DNA of 64,000 nt from Letharia columbiana (lineage: Eukaryota; Ascomycota; Lecanoromycetes; Lecanorales; Parmeliaceae): contig NW_023501064.1 in assembly GCF_014066305.1 (NCBI RefSeq), positions 124,001-188,000 on the forward strand, read 5' to 3'. The position numbers and the translations under genes were made by a program. Of the stretch, positions 50,489 through 61,057 are shown piece after piece; positions within the stretch are counted from its first letter, which is position 1, and the number at the start of each line of letters is the position of its first letter. The notes beneath the pieces were generated by a model. The model was not told the origin of the DNA and ran no database searches. It was given only the letters and a program-made list of their open reading frames with translations.

Positions 50489-51139
50489 AACCGCAAGTGT
50501 TATTAGGTAGGCAGCTGATCTTAGGGGATATATCGCGGTGTCATGCGCGTGGTGTCTGAGATTATTGAGGTGCGGCTTCGGCAGGGATTAATTCCTCAAA
50601 CTAATTTAGGAATTCACAAACTGTTTTCTGAAACTCCTTTTCTACAACGATGAGGATACTTATTGTCTAAAGATGTGATTGATGGTTTTGATGAAGATTG
50701 CAAAGGTGTGAGGGGGGATGGGAATATCAAGTCAGGGTTGCCAGTCTGCTCTGTAACCAATAAAGGGGTATGTGTTTGAGTGGCAGACCAGAGGACGAAA
50801 CCAGCAAATGTTCTATTAAGAGCTCGTGCCGTCATTCACTATTATGCAAGTGTTAAGTCATGTCTGCAGTAGGGAAGCTGGAAGTGAGATGAACATGGCT
50901 TCATTTGCTTTTAGCTATCTGTTGCCTGCACCTTGGCTAGTAGGCATTCGGACCTGGGAGGAAATCCTAGCTCACATCTCTTACCAAGATGCTGGAAAAG
51001 AAGACGACCCTCTGATCACGCTGCCTGTGCTATCCCTCGGTTCGGGGTCAGGATTATTCACCTATTCAACTTCCAGACGAACAAAACCAGCTACTGATAG
51101 GCATGCTCGCCAGATGCTGGGCTTCCCAGCGTTAATCGT
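50489..51139. other. Intergenic, upstream of the Rco1-like gene
   Basis: About 650 bp between two genes on the same strand. Plus-strand open frames here are the reverse reading of the Ebp1 C-terminus or non-coding. No element recognised. Confidence 0.5.
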
Positions 51140-52630
51140 TCACTCCTCATCGCTGGAGTCCTCGTCTTCCTCCTCTGTTGCTTTCTTGGCCGGCTTCTTC
51201 TTCTTTTTCTTGTTCTTACCCTTTGCCCCGGTCGACCGTGCTACAGGCTGCTCAAGAATCTTTAGGATTTCTTCATCGGTGATTTTCTTCTCCGTCTTGT
51301 ATTGTTCCAAGCTTGGGGCTGGCGGTGCGCTCAAACGGACGATCCCATTCTTCGTGATGGCTGGCTTTATTAGCTTATCGTTCTTGACACACTTACTCAT
51401 TTCACCTAAGACTTACCAATTGTTGTCAAAAGTCTTGCGACAGGAGCCGAGTCCTTGTCTGCTACAACCTCATACTGTCGGAGAACATTTGATCGCACAC
51501 ACTCTACCACACCAACTTTGGCCGCTCTTTCATCCTCAAGCTGCCTCAAGCTGAAGGGAAAAGTCCCAAATTTCTTTACGATCTCCGAAAGCGTTTGCCT
51601 AGAACTCGGTCTTTTGAGTTGGTAAGTGATGGTGGTTCTCCGGTGTAGCGTAGGGCGATTTTCCAACGTCTTTATCTTGCCGGTACCCAGACTAACACCC
51701 ATTTCCACGCCCCAAACATCCCCAATCTCAGGAACCCCTTCGCCCTTGCCGCCGTCTGATGGGGGAGAAAGGACAATCTTCTTTTTGCCCTCAATTTCAT
51801 TTCGCTCGAACAGCCAGGACGTGGTCCCTTCAACCAGGTTGCAGCCGTAACTTTTGACTACTTTTTCGAGAAGGTGTGTCATCTTCGACTGCGTGATGGG
51901 CTTTATCGATGCTGCTTTCTTTTTCTCCTCATCTGTCCCAGAAGCTAGGAGACCGGGAGGTATCATGAGCCTCAGGAGAAGCTCGTTTGCGTAATGTGTA
52001 GCAAGCAACAGATCAGCTTCCCGGCCGAGTAGTTTGTCATCCTTATTGGCCTCTCCTGGTATGATGATCGTGTCGCATACGATAGTGCCGAGGCCGTCTA
52101 TTTGGGCTCCCAATTGAATCTTGACCGCCTCGTTGGCCTTTAATGATGTAGGCGCTTCCTCGGCATCTGTAGAAAGTGGAGTGTATGGAGTAACGTAAGA
52201 GCTAGGAGAGACAGTCGTGGGATGTGATATTCCTGAAGGATATAACATCAGCAATATCTCTTTCGTAATGCGATTGGGTCTCTCTGACCTTTAGAGATTT
52301 TTTTTCCTTTGTAAACCTTGCCAACTTCTTCCGCCAGGAACTTATCTCCGCGTTCGCATATGGAGACAATCTTTTCTCCCTCGAGGCACCATCCTTCACT
52401 TACAATCAACAAAAATCCCAGACGAAGCATGGCGAGTGAACACTACCAGTAACAGCTTCTAGAACCTTGAGGGAGATCTGAGCGGCTGTCTTGTACTTCG
52501 TCAGAGTATCGGGATTGTTCAGCGTGTAATCTGCCAGGTCATTACTTGTTAGCCAGGACAAACAATATGCAAAACCTCGAGTCGATACGTGAGAAATCGT
52601 ATACGTACCGACCGCCGCATCTTCCGCCAT
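51140..52630 (-). CDS. Ebp1/PA2G4 family protein (methionine-aminopeptidase fold, Cdb4-like)
   Basis: Homologue of human EBP1/PA2G4 and fission yeast Cdb4. It is a catalytically dead methionine aminopeptidase-like protein that binds ribosomes and nucleic acid. Five exons were joined. The start is ATG at 52630 (MAEDAAV). Segments in order: YTLNNPDTLTKYKTAAQISL, GWCLEGEKIVSICERGDKFL, VYKGKKISKGISHPTTVSPS, then the large central exon (51406-52254 region) with GTIVCDTIIIP and the insert carrying EKVVKSYGCNLVEGTTSWL. The final exon encodes AITKNGIVRLSAPPAPSLEQ and a Lys-rich then acidic tail, as in the family (nucleolar/ribosome binding). All introns are short and ordinary. Confidence 0.88.
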
Positions 52631-52867
52631 GATTGGCAACTTGCCGGTCGTAGATCCAAGAACTATGATGTATAATCCGTTCACATTTACAATAATTGAA
52701 TGTCGCGTGAGTGGGGAAACATAATTATTATGTTAACTCGTCGGTGGGTTGACCGTTGTGTCGGCTACCGTTGCCCGCTATTTGAACCCTAATGCTTTAC
52801 TCCTTCTGTACTCCCACCCTTTCAACTCCAACTTCACCTCCACTTTCAAATCTTCACCCTCGGCATA
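52631..52867. promoter_or_regulatory. Short divergent promoter, Ebp1 and EEP pseudogene
   Basis: 237 bp between the divergent starts. CT-rich at the right side (about 52800-52860), consistent with a leader for the plus-strand gene. Confidence 0.4.
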
Positions 52868-53155
52868 ATGAAGGTGTACGAGCCTCTGCCCATCCGTTTG
52901 TTGACCCACAACATCCGTTACGCTACTAATTCATCCTTTAAAGGTGAAGAAAAATGGGGGTGTTCGTAAATTTCGTCTCATCAAGAGCTCTCTTTCAATA
53001 CAGCACACTGTGAAGAATCATTCATATGCTTGCGGGAAGTATTGCATCAGTAGTTGGTCGGTATTCTTTCAGGTTCAACAGCAAGAAGAAGGCATGAGCC
53101 TTTGTGGGTGTGGGCCGCGATGACGGGCTAGAAGCTGGAGAAAACTCCCCCATCT

Positions 53156-53482
53156 GTACGTATTTTCGGAATCCAGTGTTTCCTCTTTTGGACAATGTCT
53201 TGAGTCTCGAGATTTATATCGGAAAGTTCCACTCTCGAAACATGTTTTTCAGGCTCGTTATACCCTCTCAAGTAGGCGGCGATACCGACGGCGAATTGGA
53301 ATACAGTGTATAAACCTGAAATTTGGGTCTGTATATTCTTAGAGCGGAACGACCCTATTGCAGGCCATTTTTGGATCACAAAACATTCCGAGAGCAAGCG
53401 CCTCTTGATCTCCCTCTGAGCTGTCTCACCTCGGGACCTCGCCTGTCTTGAGGCAAAAATACTGAATCCGAAATCTTTGTAG
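53156..53482 (+). mobile_element. Introner-like insertion(s) in the EEP pseudogene, first (327 nt)
   Basis: Begins GTACGTATTTTCGGAATCC, contains AAACATGTTTTTC and GAGAGCAAGCGCCTCTTG, and ends GGCAAAAATACTGAATCCGA plus AATCTTTGTAG. About twice the usual length, so it may be two elements or one with added sequence. The following mini-exon (53483-53525) encodes ELKAQRTKWLSRTP. Confidence 0.55.
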
Positions 53483-53525
53483 GAGCTGAAGGCACAAAGA
53501 ACAAAGTGGCTCAGTAGAACGCCAG

Positions 53526-53681
53526 GTACGTGTATTTCGAAGCTGATATCTCCCATATGATATTGGAACCGAGTCGCAAAACATGTTTCGGGAGCAAGAG
53601 GACTTTTCTAGGCCCTAAAAATATTTTGCAACTCCATTACCTACCTCGAACAAGCAATGCTGACTCCGCAATCTGCGCAAG
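53526..53681 (+). mobile_element. Introner-like intron in the EEP pseudogene, second (156 nt)
   Basis: Begins GTACGTGTATTTCGAAG, contains AAAACATGTTTCGGGAGCA, and ends CAAGCAATGCTGACTCCGCA plus ATCTGCGCAAG. Removal joins TP to DRPSKRWD in frame. Same length as the copy at 24619-24774. Confidence 0.7.
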
Positions 53682-54262
53682 ACCGTCCCTCTAAGCGTTG
53701 GGATGCTGCCTCTACCAGGATCTTGACTATAGCTGTGTTCCAGCATCGGTCCACCAGCAAGACCGTTGTTGCTATGAATACTCATCTCGATGACCAAGGT
53801 AGCAAGTCACGCTTAGAGGCGGCAAAAATCATACTGGAACAGATACGACTGTTCACTGACCAGGTCCCCCACGGACAGAGCCCACCTATTTTTCTTGCGA
53901 CTTCAACAGTGAACCTGAACAAGAAGCCTACAATGAGATGACTAGTTCAACATCTCCAATGGCCGATCTGCAAATGATGGTCTCTGAGAATAAACGCTAC
54001 GGAGAGATCCATACTTTCACTGGATTCGATTCAAAACACCTTAAAAGAATCGACTTCATTTTCGTGAACAGGGACGAACCAAAGTTGGCCAACAGTAATT
54101 CTAAGAGAGGCAGTCCGGAGAGGTGGTGGCTTGTGGAGGGGTACGCTGTGCTCCCAAATCGATTCGAGTGTGGAATCTACAATTCTGATCATCAAGTTGT
54201 CGTGGGTGACGTGTCTACGATGTGAAAATCCCGCAGTACCTCATTCTCCGTCAATTACCTTC

Positions 54263-55957
54263 TCAAAGCTTCGCCGACGTGCTCGCCTCCAAGTCTAGTC
54301 CTTTGACCAATCGCACAACTTTCCTGGCGCTGCCAATCGCATTCTGATAGCTGTTATGATCTTAGTCAGAAACTCCGCAACAATTTTCTCGACGGAGTGG
54401 CGTACCCAGCGCCAGCATGACCATACGAATGCACTGTTTTGAATATCCCGTCTACAATTTCGGCCTCCACTCTCGGGGCGCCCTCTCTTGCTGGCCTAAG
54501 ACCACACTGGACGCTCAAGACCTCGAATGATCCGTCTTTTTCCAACAGCTCCGGAGCCAGGCTTTTGCAACCTTCCAGAATCGCATTCGTGGCCTTGTTG
54601 CTTACCTCGGTGCTCCTGACGCGGAGTCAAAGCTGTTCAACGGGGCCTCAACATCGAAATACTCACCAATTCCCAACCTCCCTAGTACCGCCTAGAATCG
54701 TCGTCCCGCTTCCCGGTCGTGGAATAACATACTTGTTTTCGTTCATCGTCTTTGCATACTTCGCCTCCCCCTTCACCAGCACGGTCTGTCCTCTCACAGG
54801 GAACATAGCATCATCCGGTACCAGCGCTTTCGCTCCCAACCCACTCGCGTTCACACAAATGAGCCTCTCATGTGGTTCTTGACTCATCGCCAAAGAGGCC
54901 GCAAATCTCAAAGCTCCTGGAAGTCCTTTGTCCGTCGGCAGACGAGCTTTGACAAGCTTCCCACCCATGGCAAGGAAGGTGGACAGAAGATAATTGAGAT
55001 GGCGGGGAACATTGATGCAGATTGTTGTAAAGCCTACTGCTGATTGGATGCCTTCAGGAAATTGATTTGCTGGTAGATAGCTGAAATTCTCGACGATTGA
55101 GCGCCACCATAATTGAGGACTAATCTCAGAGGCTGAAGAGGACCTATGTTGTAGTCAGCTACAAACATGATCACGAGAGATGCAACTTCTACGTACCAGT
55201 AGAGAGTAGACGGGACAATCTGATACACAAGATATCAGCCATGACCTTCTTATTTTTCTAGTGCTTAACACCTCTAAATACATCGCCGTGTGATGTGCTG
55301 GAAAAGCTGCGCAGGGTTCCAGTCCTCCCAAAGTTGGCCGTCTAGAACAATTTGAAGTCAACTCACTGCGCACGTTTCGGAGTCAGCACTGCTTTTCGAG
55401 GGCAACATTCAGGCTTGCAAGACACGTCTCGGGAGTAGAGAGAGCCTTCTGCTCCGGAAACATGTCTTTCAATCCAGAATTCGGCGTAGAAAAGGAAGTA
55501 AATACGCCGAAATGTAGAGTACGCACCCCCTAATCCAACCTCTGTCCCCTTCCCTCTCCTCACCATATCCATCCATTCCTTATACGTCTCTGCATCCCAC
55601 CCTTGCAACTCCGTCTCGTGTGCCTTGGCGTGACTCCGCCATTGCCCTCCGGCCCTAGGTGAGAATCAACCGCCAATCCTGCCGCGAGCCCTACGGGAGG
55701 TTGAGCACGATATGAGAGGAGTGGTGTACCAGGGTGAAGCATAATGCGCACTCTCATCTCCAGGAACATACTCTGCGATGATGGTGACTTGATATCCCGC
55801 ATCGAGGAGATAGAGGGCTGTCTGAAGACCTGTTATGCCTGCTCTGGACCGCGAAAAAGTGTCAATACAGGTATTTGGAAACACTGGAAGACGGCTTAAT
55901 TGTGAATGATTACCCCAGGACTGCTACGTGCTTGGCTTTGGGGTTTGGAGATGCCAT
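54263..55957 (-). CDS. D-amino-acid oxidase, FAD-dependent, peroxisomal
   Basis: Oxidises D-amino acids to 2-oxo acids with release of ammonia and hydrogen peroxide. Exon 1 from ATG 55957 gives MASPNPKAKHVAVLG. After an intron AGITGLQTALYLLDAGYQV completes the FAD-binding dinucleotide fold. HYASPW is followed after another intron by AGGQWRSHAKAHETELQGWD. The later part has LWWRSIVENFSYLPANQFPE, GFTTICINVPRHLNYLL, the FAD region RGQTVLVKGEAKYA, GSGTTILGGTREVGNW, and HSYGHAGAGYQNAIGSARKV. It ends SAKL, a type 1 peroxisomal signal. The segment 55190-55366 between the introner-like intron and LWWRS is poorly resolved: the simplest joins meet stops, so an extra intron or a lesion is possible there. 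Confidence 0.8.
55366..55526 (-). mobile_element. Introner-like intron in the D-amino-acid oxidase gene (161 nt)
   Basis: Begins GTGCGTACTCTACATTTCGG and ends AAAGCAGTGCTGACTCCGAA plus ACGTGCGCAG. The centre (55419-55469) forms a long imperfect hairpin with arms AGACATGTTTCCGGAGCAGA and AGACACGTCTCGGGAGTAGA (the latter read on the opposite strand). The true acceptor could be the later TTGTTCTAG at about 55334, which keeps a better frame. Confidence 0.65.
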
Positions 55958-56449
55958 GCTGTAGTGGTTCTGTTCTACGTTACGGCGGTTGCAGAAATTA
56001 TTGCAATGGGTGACATCAATTGCCTAGAAATGACGCGCCTAAGGTACTGCGGAAATGAAGAAATTTATCTGCTATTTGAACTTTGACCAGACTTGCCTAC
56101 GCCCAAATCCCGAACTCTGCCTTGTCCAGCACCTCCGAATGTTCAGCCTTGATGCTCGACAGCCTGTTTATGAGCCAAATTACGCATTGTCTTTGGAACA
56201 GCTATCAGTAATTGATGATGGCACGCGTATAGACAGAGCAACTTACTGGACGTTTTCAATTCACGATAAAGCTCTGCAGACCAAATACTGATATCCCACG
56301 ATGGTTCAGGACCCATGATGTAGTATCATCGCCAGCTCGATTTTCTAAAGATTACGGCGTTGGTTTGGCAGTCATAACAGTCGCTTTCGCAATGCTCCAC
56401 CCAAGATCAGCAGAGACGGCCATAGGGTAGACGGCCATTGGGTCTCATC
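55958..56449. other. Intergenic
   Basis: About 490 bp between two minus-strand genes; should contain the oxidase promoter. Nothing else recognised. Confidence 0.5.
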
Positions 56450-57607
56450 CTATTTCCTCACCACCGCAGGCTGTTCTCTCTTCTTCCAATGATCTCTGAT
56501 GCTCTTAGCTACCCCGATAAGATGCTCCTTCGATACACTGTCTTGTATGCTTTCCATAACACTGTTGACTGTGCTGATGTGATTGGCTTCTTTCTTGTCG
56601 TCTCGAAATCGCAAAAATCTCCATTGGTTCGATTTGTCTTGAGAGCACTCCACGATCCGCCAATTCAGAGGTTGCTGTAACGATTTCATGTCCTCCCACT
56701 CAGGGTTATCCACATGCATTCTACCGAATGGAATATCGGTATCCCCGTCCCCGTTGACGTAAAGCTCTATCTCAGGCAGAGCGCTGTAATCGGGATAGGG
56801 ACCTCCGTCTGCATCATCATCATCATCATCGGAATCTGGTTGGATGATTGGGAATCCAAGGACCATCCTGAAATCAATCGAGTTCTCCTCCTCGCTTTTC
56901 CACTTGAGAATGTGCTGATCTGTGCCGAATTGATACGGAGTGCTCTTGCAGGTGAAGATCAAACCATCGTTGCCGTGAGGTAAGTTCGGCAGAATCTCCT
57001 TGAACATCTTTTCTATGCCGTAAGCTAATTCCATCGTCTTGCGCTCCACCAGAAACGGCAGCGCCGCCGCATCATCGTTCCATTTCTTGTAAAATGCTTG
57101 CAGTGGGTTGTCCAAGTGTTCGTAGAAGTACCCAAGCCGCTTGTCCAATGTTCGATGTATCAAGCGATTGCCGTCAAGGACCAAGCAGTCGAACACGAGG
57201 TACTTCATCCGAATTGATCCATCTGCTTGTGTGTCGTTGACAAGTTCGCCGTCCAAGACTGTAGCAACGTGGAAATCATACGGCTTGTCGACGGACTTGG
57301 GAAAGATTGGGCCGGGCACGTACCAATAATCATTCTTCCGGTCTATCAAGTATGTCACTTGTACTCGACCCTCGGATTGATCATCATATGTAAGGTACAT
57401 CAGACATCGTATGCCGTCAGACTTTTCGCAAACAAAGTAATGTTGCTTTTGGAGTTCAGCGATGTGTCGCGCGGCGAAACTGACAGGCTGAGCGCCTGGA
57501 AAGTTTGGGGATTTTCGATCTAGTAGCTCTGCAACTTCGGCGCGAAGGGTGGTCAGAAGGGGCCCCTCGGCCTTGACTCCAGGAATATCGGGCACTGAGC
57601 CTCCCAT
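56450..57607 (-). CDS. CEG1: mRNA capping enzyme, guanylyltransferase subunit
   Basis: Transfers GMP to the diphosphate end of nascent mRNA. Single exon, 385 residues from ATG 57607 (MGGSVPDIPGVKAEG). Motifs: the nucleotidyl-Lys site EKSDGIR (Lys about 62), then YLIDRKNDYW, DGELVN, YLVFDCLVLDG, NDGLIFTC and LKWKSEE, followed by an OB-fold region ending WRFLRFRDDKKEANH and a basic tail. An Asp run (PDSDDDDDDADGG) sits in the OB linker. The frame is open further upstream through a polyleucine stretch, but that stretch is the reverse reading of an AAG microsatellite and is taken as leader. There is no triphosphatase domain, as in other fungi. Confidence 0.93.
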   Translation of the reverse strand: MGGSVPDIPGVKAEGPLLTTLRAEVAELLDRKSPNFPGAQPVSFAARHIAELQKQHYFVCEKSDGIRCLMYLTYDDQSEGRVQVTYLIDRKNDYWYVPGPIFPKSVDKPYDFHVATVLDGELVNDTQADGSIRMKYLVFDCLVLDGNRLIHRTLDKRLGYFYEHLDNPLQAFYKKWNDDAAALPFLVERKTMELAYGIEKMFKEILPNLPHGNDGLIFTCKSTPYQFGTDQHILKWKSEEENSIDFRMVLGFPIIQPDSDDDDDDADGGPYPDYSALPEIELYVNGDGDTDIPFGRMHVDNPEWEDMKSLQQPLNWRIVECSQDKSNQWRFLRFRDDKKEANHISTVNSVMESIQDSVSKEHLIGVAKSIRDHWKKREQPAVVRK

Positions 57608-58377
57608 GTTGACCAAGGAATTATTAGTACCTGCGGCAATGCGCAGGTACTCGTACACCGTTGTGCCGGTGCTGGGAATGTGGTCAGCAGGTGAGAGCAA
57701 GGTGAGAAGTGCGAGCAGAAGCAGAAGAAGAAGAAGAAGAAGAAGAAGAAGAAGAGCAATGGATGTTCTGGTGCCTAAAATGAAGAATCTCCAGGAGACA
57801 CCATCGTGGCTGTTCAGGCAAAACTTGGTAACAAAGAGAGAAAAAAGAGAAAATAATAATGAGGCGTGGAAGCTCACTGGCTATGGTATAAATAAAGCTA
57901 TTGGTGGCATTCAATCAATCGGTCCAGCCCTATAAGGCAACACTCAATCTACTTGTAGCAGTAGCGTTAGGCTTTTAAGTGGGAGGTAGACAACACGCCG
58001 GAGCCGATTCGCAATAATATGGATTATTTGCATCTGACCTTGCGCACGACGCGATTATTGCGCCTCTTGAATACACTACATGGTACGTTGCTATCATTCC
58101 CTCTCCCTTGTTCACATTTGGTGATGATTTCCACCTCGCCGTCGTGGCTCGGCGATGATGCTGCTTCACCCTGGCCCGCTCAAGACCTCAGACCCTCTTC
58201 TCTCATCCAGAAGGCGGGGATGTCGCGCGCGCCTATCAATCCACCCCGTATATCGCTCTCTGCTCTTTTCATTATGGAGCTGACTCACCGTGTCTTTCCA
58301 TAGTGATGCTTGCCGATCTCTATCGATGATTAAGCCTCCGTGTGCCTACCCCCCCTATCTCCCTCCTCTGACCCACC
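57608..58377. promoter_or_regulatory. Divergent promoter region, capping enzyme and Snf5
   Basis: About 770 bp between divergent genes, with an AGA/AAG microsatellite at 57724-57755 about 120 bp upstream of the capping-enzyme start. Confidence 0.5.
57724..57755. repeat. AAG trinucleotide microsatellite
   Basis: About eleven AAG units, non-coding, read directly. Confidence 0.9.
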
Positions 58378-61057
58378 ATGCCGTCCCCCAACACTCAACT
58401 ATCACCATCTGCTACACCCTCGCCCCAAGAGAAGCTCACCAATGCGGCCTCAACCAATGGAGTCATTAGAGCGACGAAGGATGAGTTGCGCAATGGCTTC
58501 GAACCCAATGGTGTTGCACAAGGAATCCAGTCTGCGGAGCCAATGCAGGAAAGGAAGCAAAAGGCAAAAGCCATCATGGCGGCTTCAGGTCTCTCCGCGG
58601 CAACTGATGGAGCAGTTATTTTAGAGAAGTCCGACGCAGCTAACGGGTCCGCCACGATACCAAATGGCATGGTGCAGACCAGGAAACGTTCCCGATCCGG
58701 CACGCGAATCCTCAGATCACCAAGGTGTCGAAACAATGACAGGATATTGAAGCCAAGGGGTCCCAATGACCCAAATGCCGAGGGGCTCGAAAATGTCGAG
58801 TTGCACCAATACGTCAATCGCACCCTAATCCACACTGACGCAAGGATGTATGATGGCATAGAGATGGATAAACTACACGACTTCAAAAGGGATGAGGCGG
58901 ACTTTTACATGGCTCTACGCGGTCTTGATGCCGAGCAGGTCAGAGAAGGGAAACAGGCTTACCTAGACCTTCATAGGGAGGCGCGACCGAAATGGTTGGA
59001 TCCACCAGTCACCAACTTGATCAACCCAGCTGCCATCTATGGTCCTGGCTATGGTCAGTATGGGAAATTCGGGAACGGCATCAATCAAGGAAAGGGCACG
59101 ACTCTTGTCTATCCTGCTCAACGCAAGCGAGCTGGCGGAAAGAAGACCCGGGAGTTACGTGTGCCGAGGAAGGAACTTGCGAAACAGTCAGAGCAGCTTG
59201 ATGAGCTCGTGCCCATTAGGTTAGATATCGAGTGGGACAAGATAAGACTTCGGGATACTTTTACCTGGAACCTGCACGATAGAGTGACACCTCCTGATTT
59301 GTTCGCACAACAGCTTGTCGAGGACTTCAAGCTGCCCCTCGAACAATGCGGACCTCTAGTGCAACAAGTCAGCGCGAGCCTTAAGGAACAAATACAGGAT
59401 TATCATCCTCATATATTCATTGAAGAAGAGGCGCTGGACCCTCATCTGCCATATAATGCATACAAGGATGACGAGATGCGGATAACGATAAAACTTAATA
59501 TCACTATTGGCGCGCACACACTTGTGGACCAGTTTGAGTGGGAGATCAATAGTCCCTTGAACTCTCCGGAGCTGTTTGCAGAACAAATGACTCGGGATCT
59601 TTCCTTGGCCGGCGAATTCACAACAGCAATAGCACATTCAATTCGAGAACAAAGCCAGCTCTTTACTCGCAGTCTCTTCGTAACAGGTCACCCTTTCGAT
59701 GGACGGCCCGTCGAGGACCAGGAACTGAAAGCCGGCTTTTTACCATCCCCGATGCAGTCGCCGTTCCGTCCCTATCAAGCAGCCAAGGAATTCACCCCTT
59801 ATCTTTATGAACTTAACGAAGTAGAATTAGAAAAGACGGAACTTTCACTTTCAAGAGAAGAGCGCCGGCAGAAGCGATCAGTCAACCGACGTGGTGGGCC
59901 TGCTTTGCCAGATTTGAAAGATCGTCGGCGGACAATACGAACCTTGGTCGTATCATCAGTCCTTCCAGGTGCAGCAGAGACTCTGGAGGGTAGTATGATA
60001 TTCAAGCGAACTGCTGCTGCTTCCGGAAAAGGTCGGCGTCCTGGCTATGGTCAAAAAGACGGAATTGACGATTCGGATGAGTCGGATAGTGATGAGTCAG
60101 CTCCAGATTCACCTGCAATTCCAGCACACTTGCTTGCTGGTACTGCACGCACAAGGGGAATGAGAGGCGCAGCAACTGTAGCCCAAGCCGCTATGCGAGG
60201 CGCACTAGGGCGCTCTGCAACCCCTGAAACAACGATACTACATCACCACGAGACACGAACCTCAGGTCGCAGGTTTGGTGGCAAAGACTACCGGGAAGAG
60301 AGCGTCGACGATACGCCACCTTCGCTCATCGTCAAGCTTCGGATTCATCGCGATCGATTGAGGCAATTCATGCGAGATCAAAAGGGCAGAAGTAAACCTA
60401 CGCCTCTTGAACAGTCGTCTCATCAACGGTCCTCGAGTGCAACACCTGGACGAGGCACCCCAGCTCCTGGCACAATGGGGCCGCCCACGACACCCGGTGT
60501 ACAACAGCACCAGCAGACACGTCAGCATGGCAGCCCAGCCGAACAGAGAGATGGAGTCAACCCTCTCCATCCTCACGCGGCACAAACTGGGCGGGTGGAC
60601 GCTGTCGGTCCACCCACCCCGGAGCACCCCATGGTAAGCCGTGTTTCCCCTTCTATTTCGTCAAGTAGTATTTCGAAGTCCCTCAGCCGCTGATCCGTTT
60701 TTGCAGCCTGATCCACCCTCCTGGCTTCACCAAGCCCTATCGAAGCTTCAGATCACATACCCTGATGACCTCTTCGAGGGTACGATGCGCTACACTGCAG
60801 TCTCGACAGTGACGGACATGCCCATTAGCCTAAGGCCTAACGGGCCCAACGAGCCTTCGCCGCCAGATACGAAATTCATGTATTACCCAAGGATCAAGTG
60901 CCTCGATTGTCCGGGAAAGCTGTACACCCCAGGTCCTGAGACAGGTGTGAACAATTTTGAGGTACACCTGAAGAATCGTTTGCATCGGGATAAGGTTGAA
61001 AAGAGAGTCAGAGAGGGGGGAAGAAGTGTTGGGCCTGACGGCACGAAGCCTAGATGA
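58378..61057 (+). CDS. SNF5: SWI/SNF chromatin-remodelling subunit Snf5 (SMARCB1 homologue)
   Basis: Core subunit of the SWI/SNF remodeller; contacts the nucleosome acidic patch. Exons 58378-60633 and 60707-61057 give 868 residues. The duplicated SNF5 repeats lie at about residues 275-440: LVPIRLDIEWDKIRLRDTFT with PDLFAQQLVEDFKLP, and DDEMRITIKLNITIGAHTL with SPELFAEQMTRDL. They are followed by SLFVTGHPFDGRPV. An acidic patch and Pro/Thr-rich region precede the second exon, which encodes PDPPSWLHQALSKLQITYPD and a C-terminal Cys pair segment (RIKCLDCPGKLYTPGPETGV). The ordinary 73-nt intron lacks introner marks. Confidence 0.93.

Larger units (their letters stand above)
52868..54225 (+). pseudogene. 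Endonuclease/exonuclease/phosphatase-family pseudogene
   Basis: Starts MKVYEPLPIRLLTHNIRYAT (the LxxNI strand of the EEP fold). It continues with SFICLREVLHQ, GVGRDDGLEAGENSPI, WLSRTPDRPSKRWDAASTRI, NTHLDDQGSKSRLEAAKIIL, DFNSEPEQEAYNEM and a C-terminal IDFIFVNRDEP plus NSDHQVVVGDVSTM. Thus nearly all EEP motifs survive. Lesions: TAG in place of Gln after EVLHQ (near 53051), TGA in place of Trp before AFVGVGRDDG (near 53096), and a frame loss near 53897 just before DFNSEPE. Two introner-like introns lie in it. Intact relatives are fungal secreted or cytosolic phosphodiesterase-like hydrolases of unknown substrate. It converges on the oxidase gene 37 bp away. Confidence 0.75.

Noticed and set aside
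52868..54225. Firm call of repeat-induced point mutation
   Set aside because: Only two transition stops are seen, and indels, which RIP does not make, are also present; dinucleotide indices could not be computed here.
57608..57877. Polyleucine N-terminal extension of the capping enzyme
   Set aside because: It is the reverse reading of an AAG microsatellite. Family members begin near the MGGSVPDIPG start, and no ATG-based signal supports the longer form.
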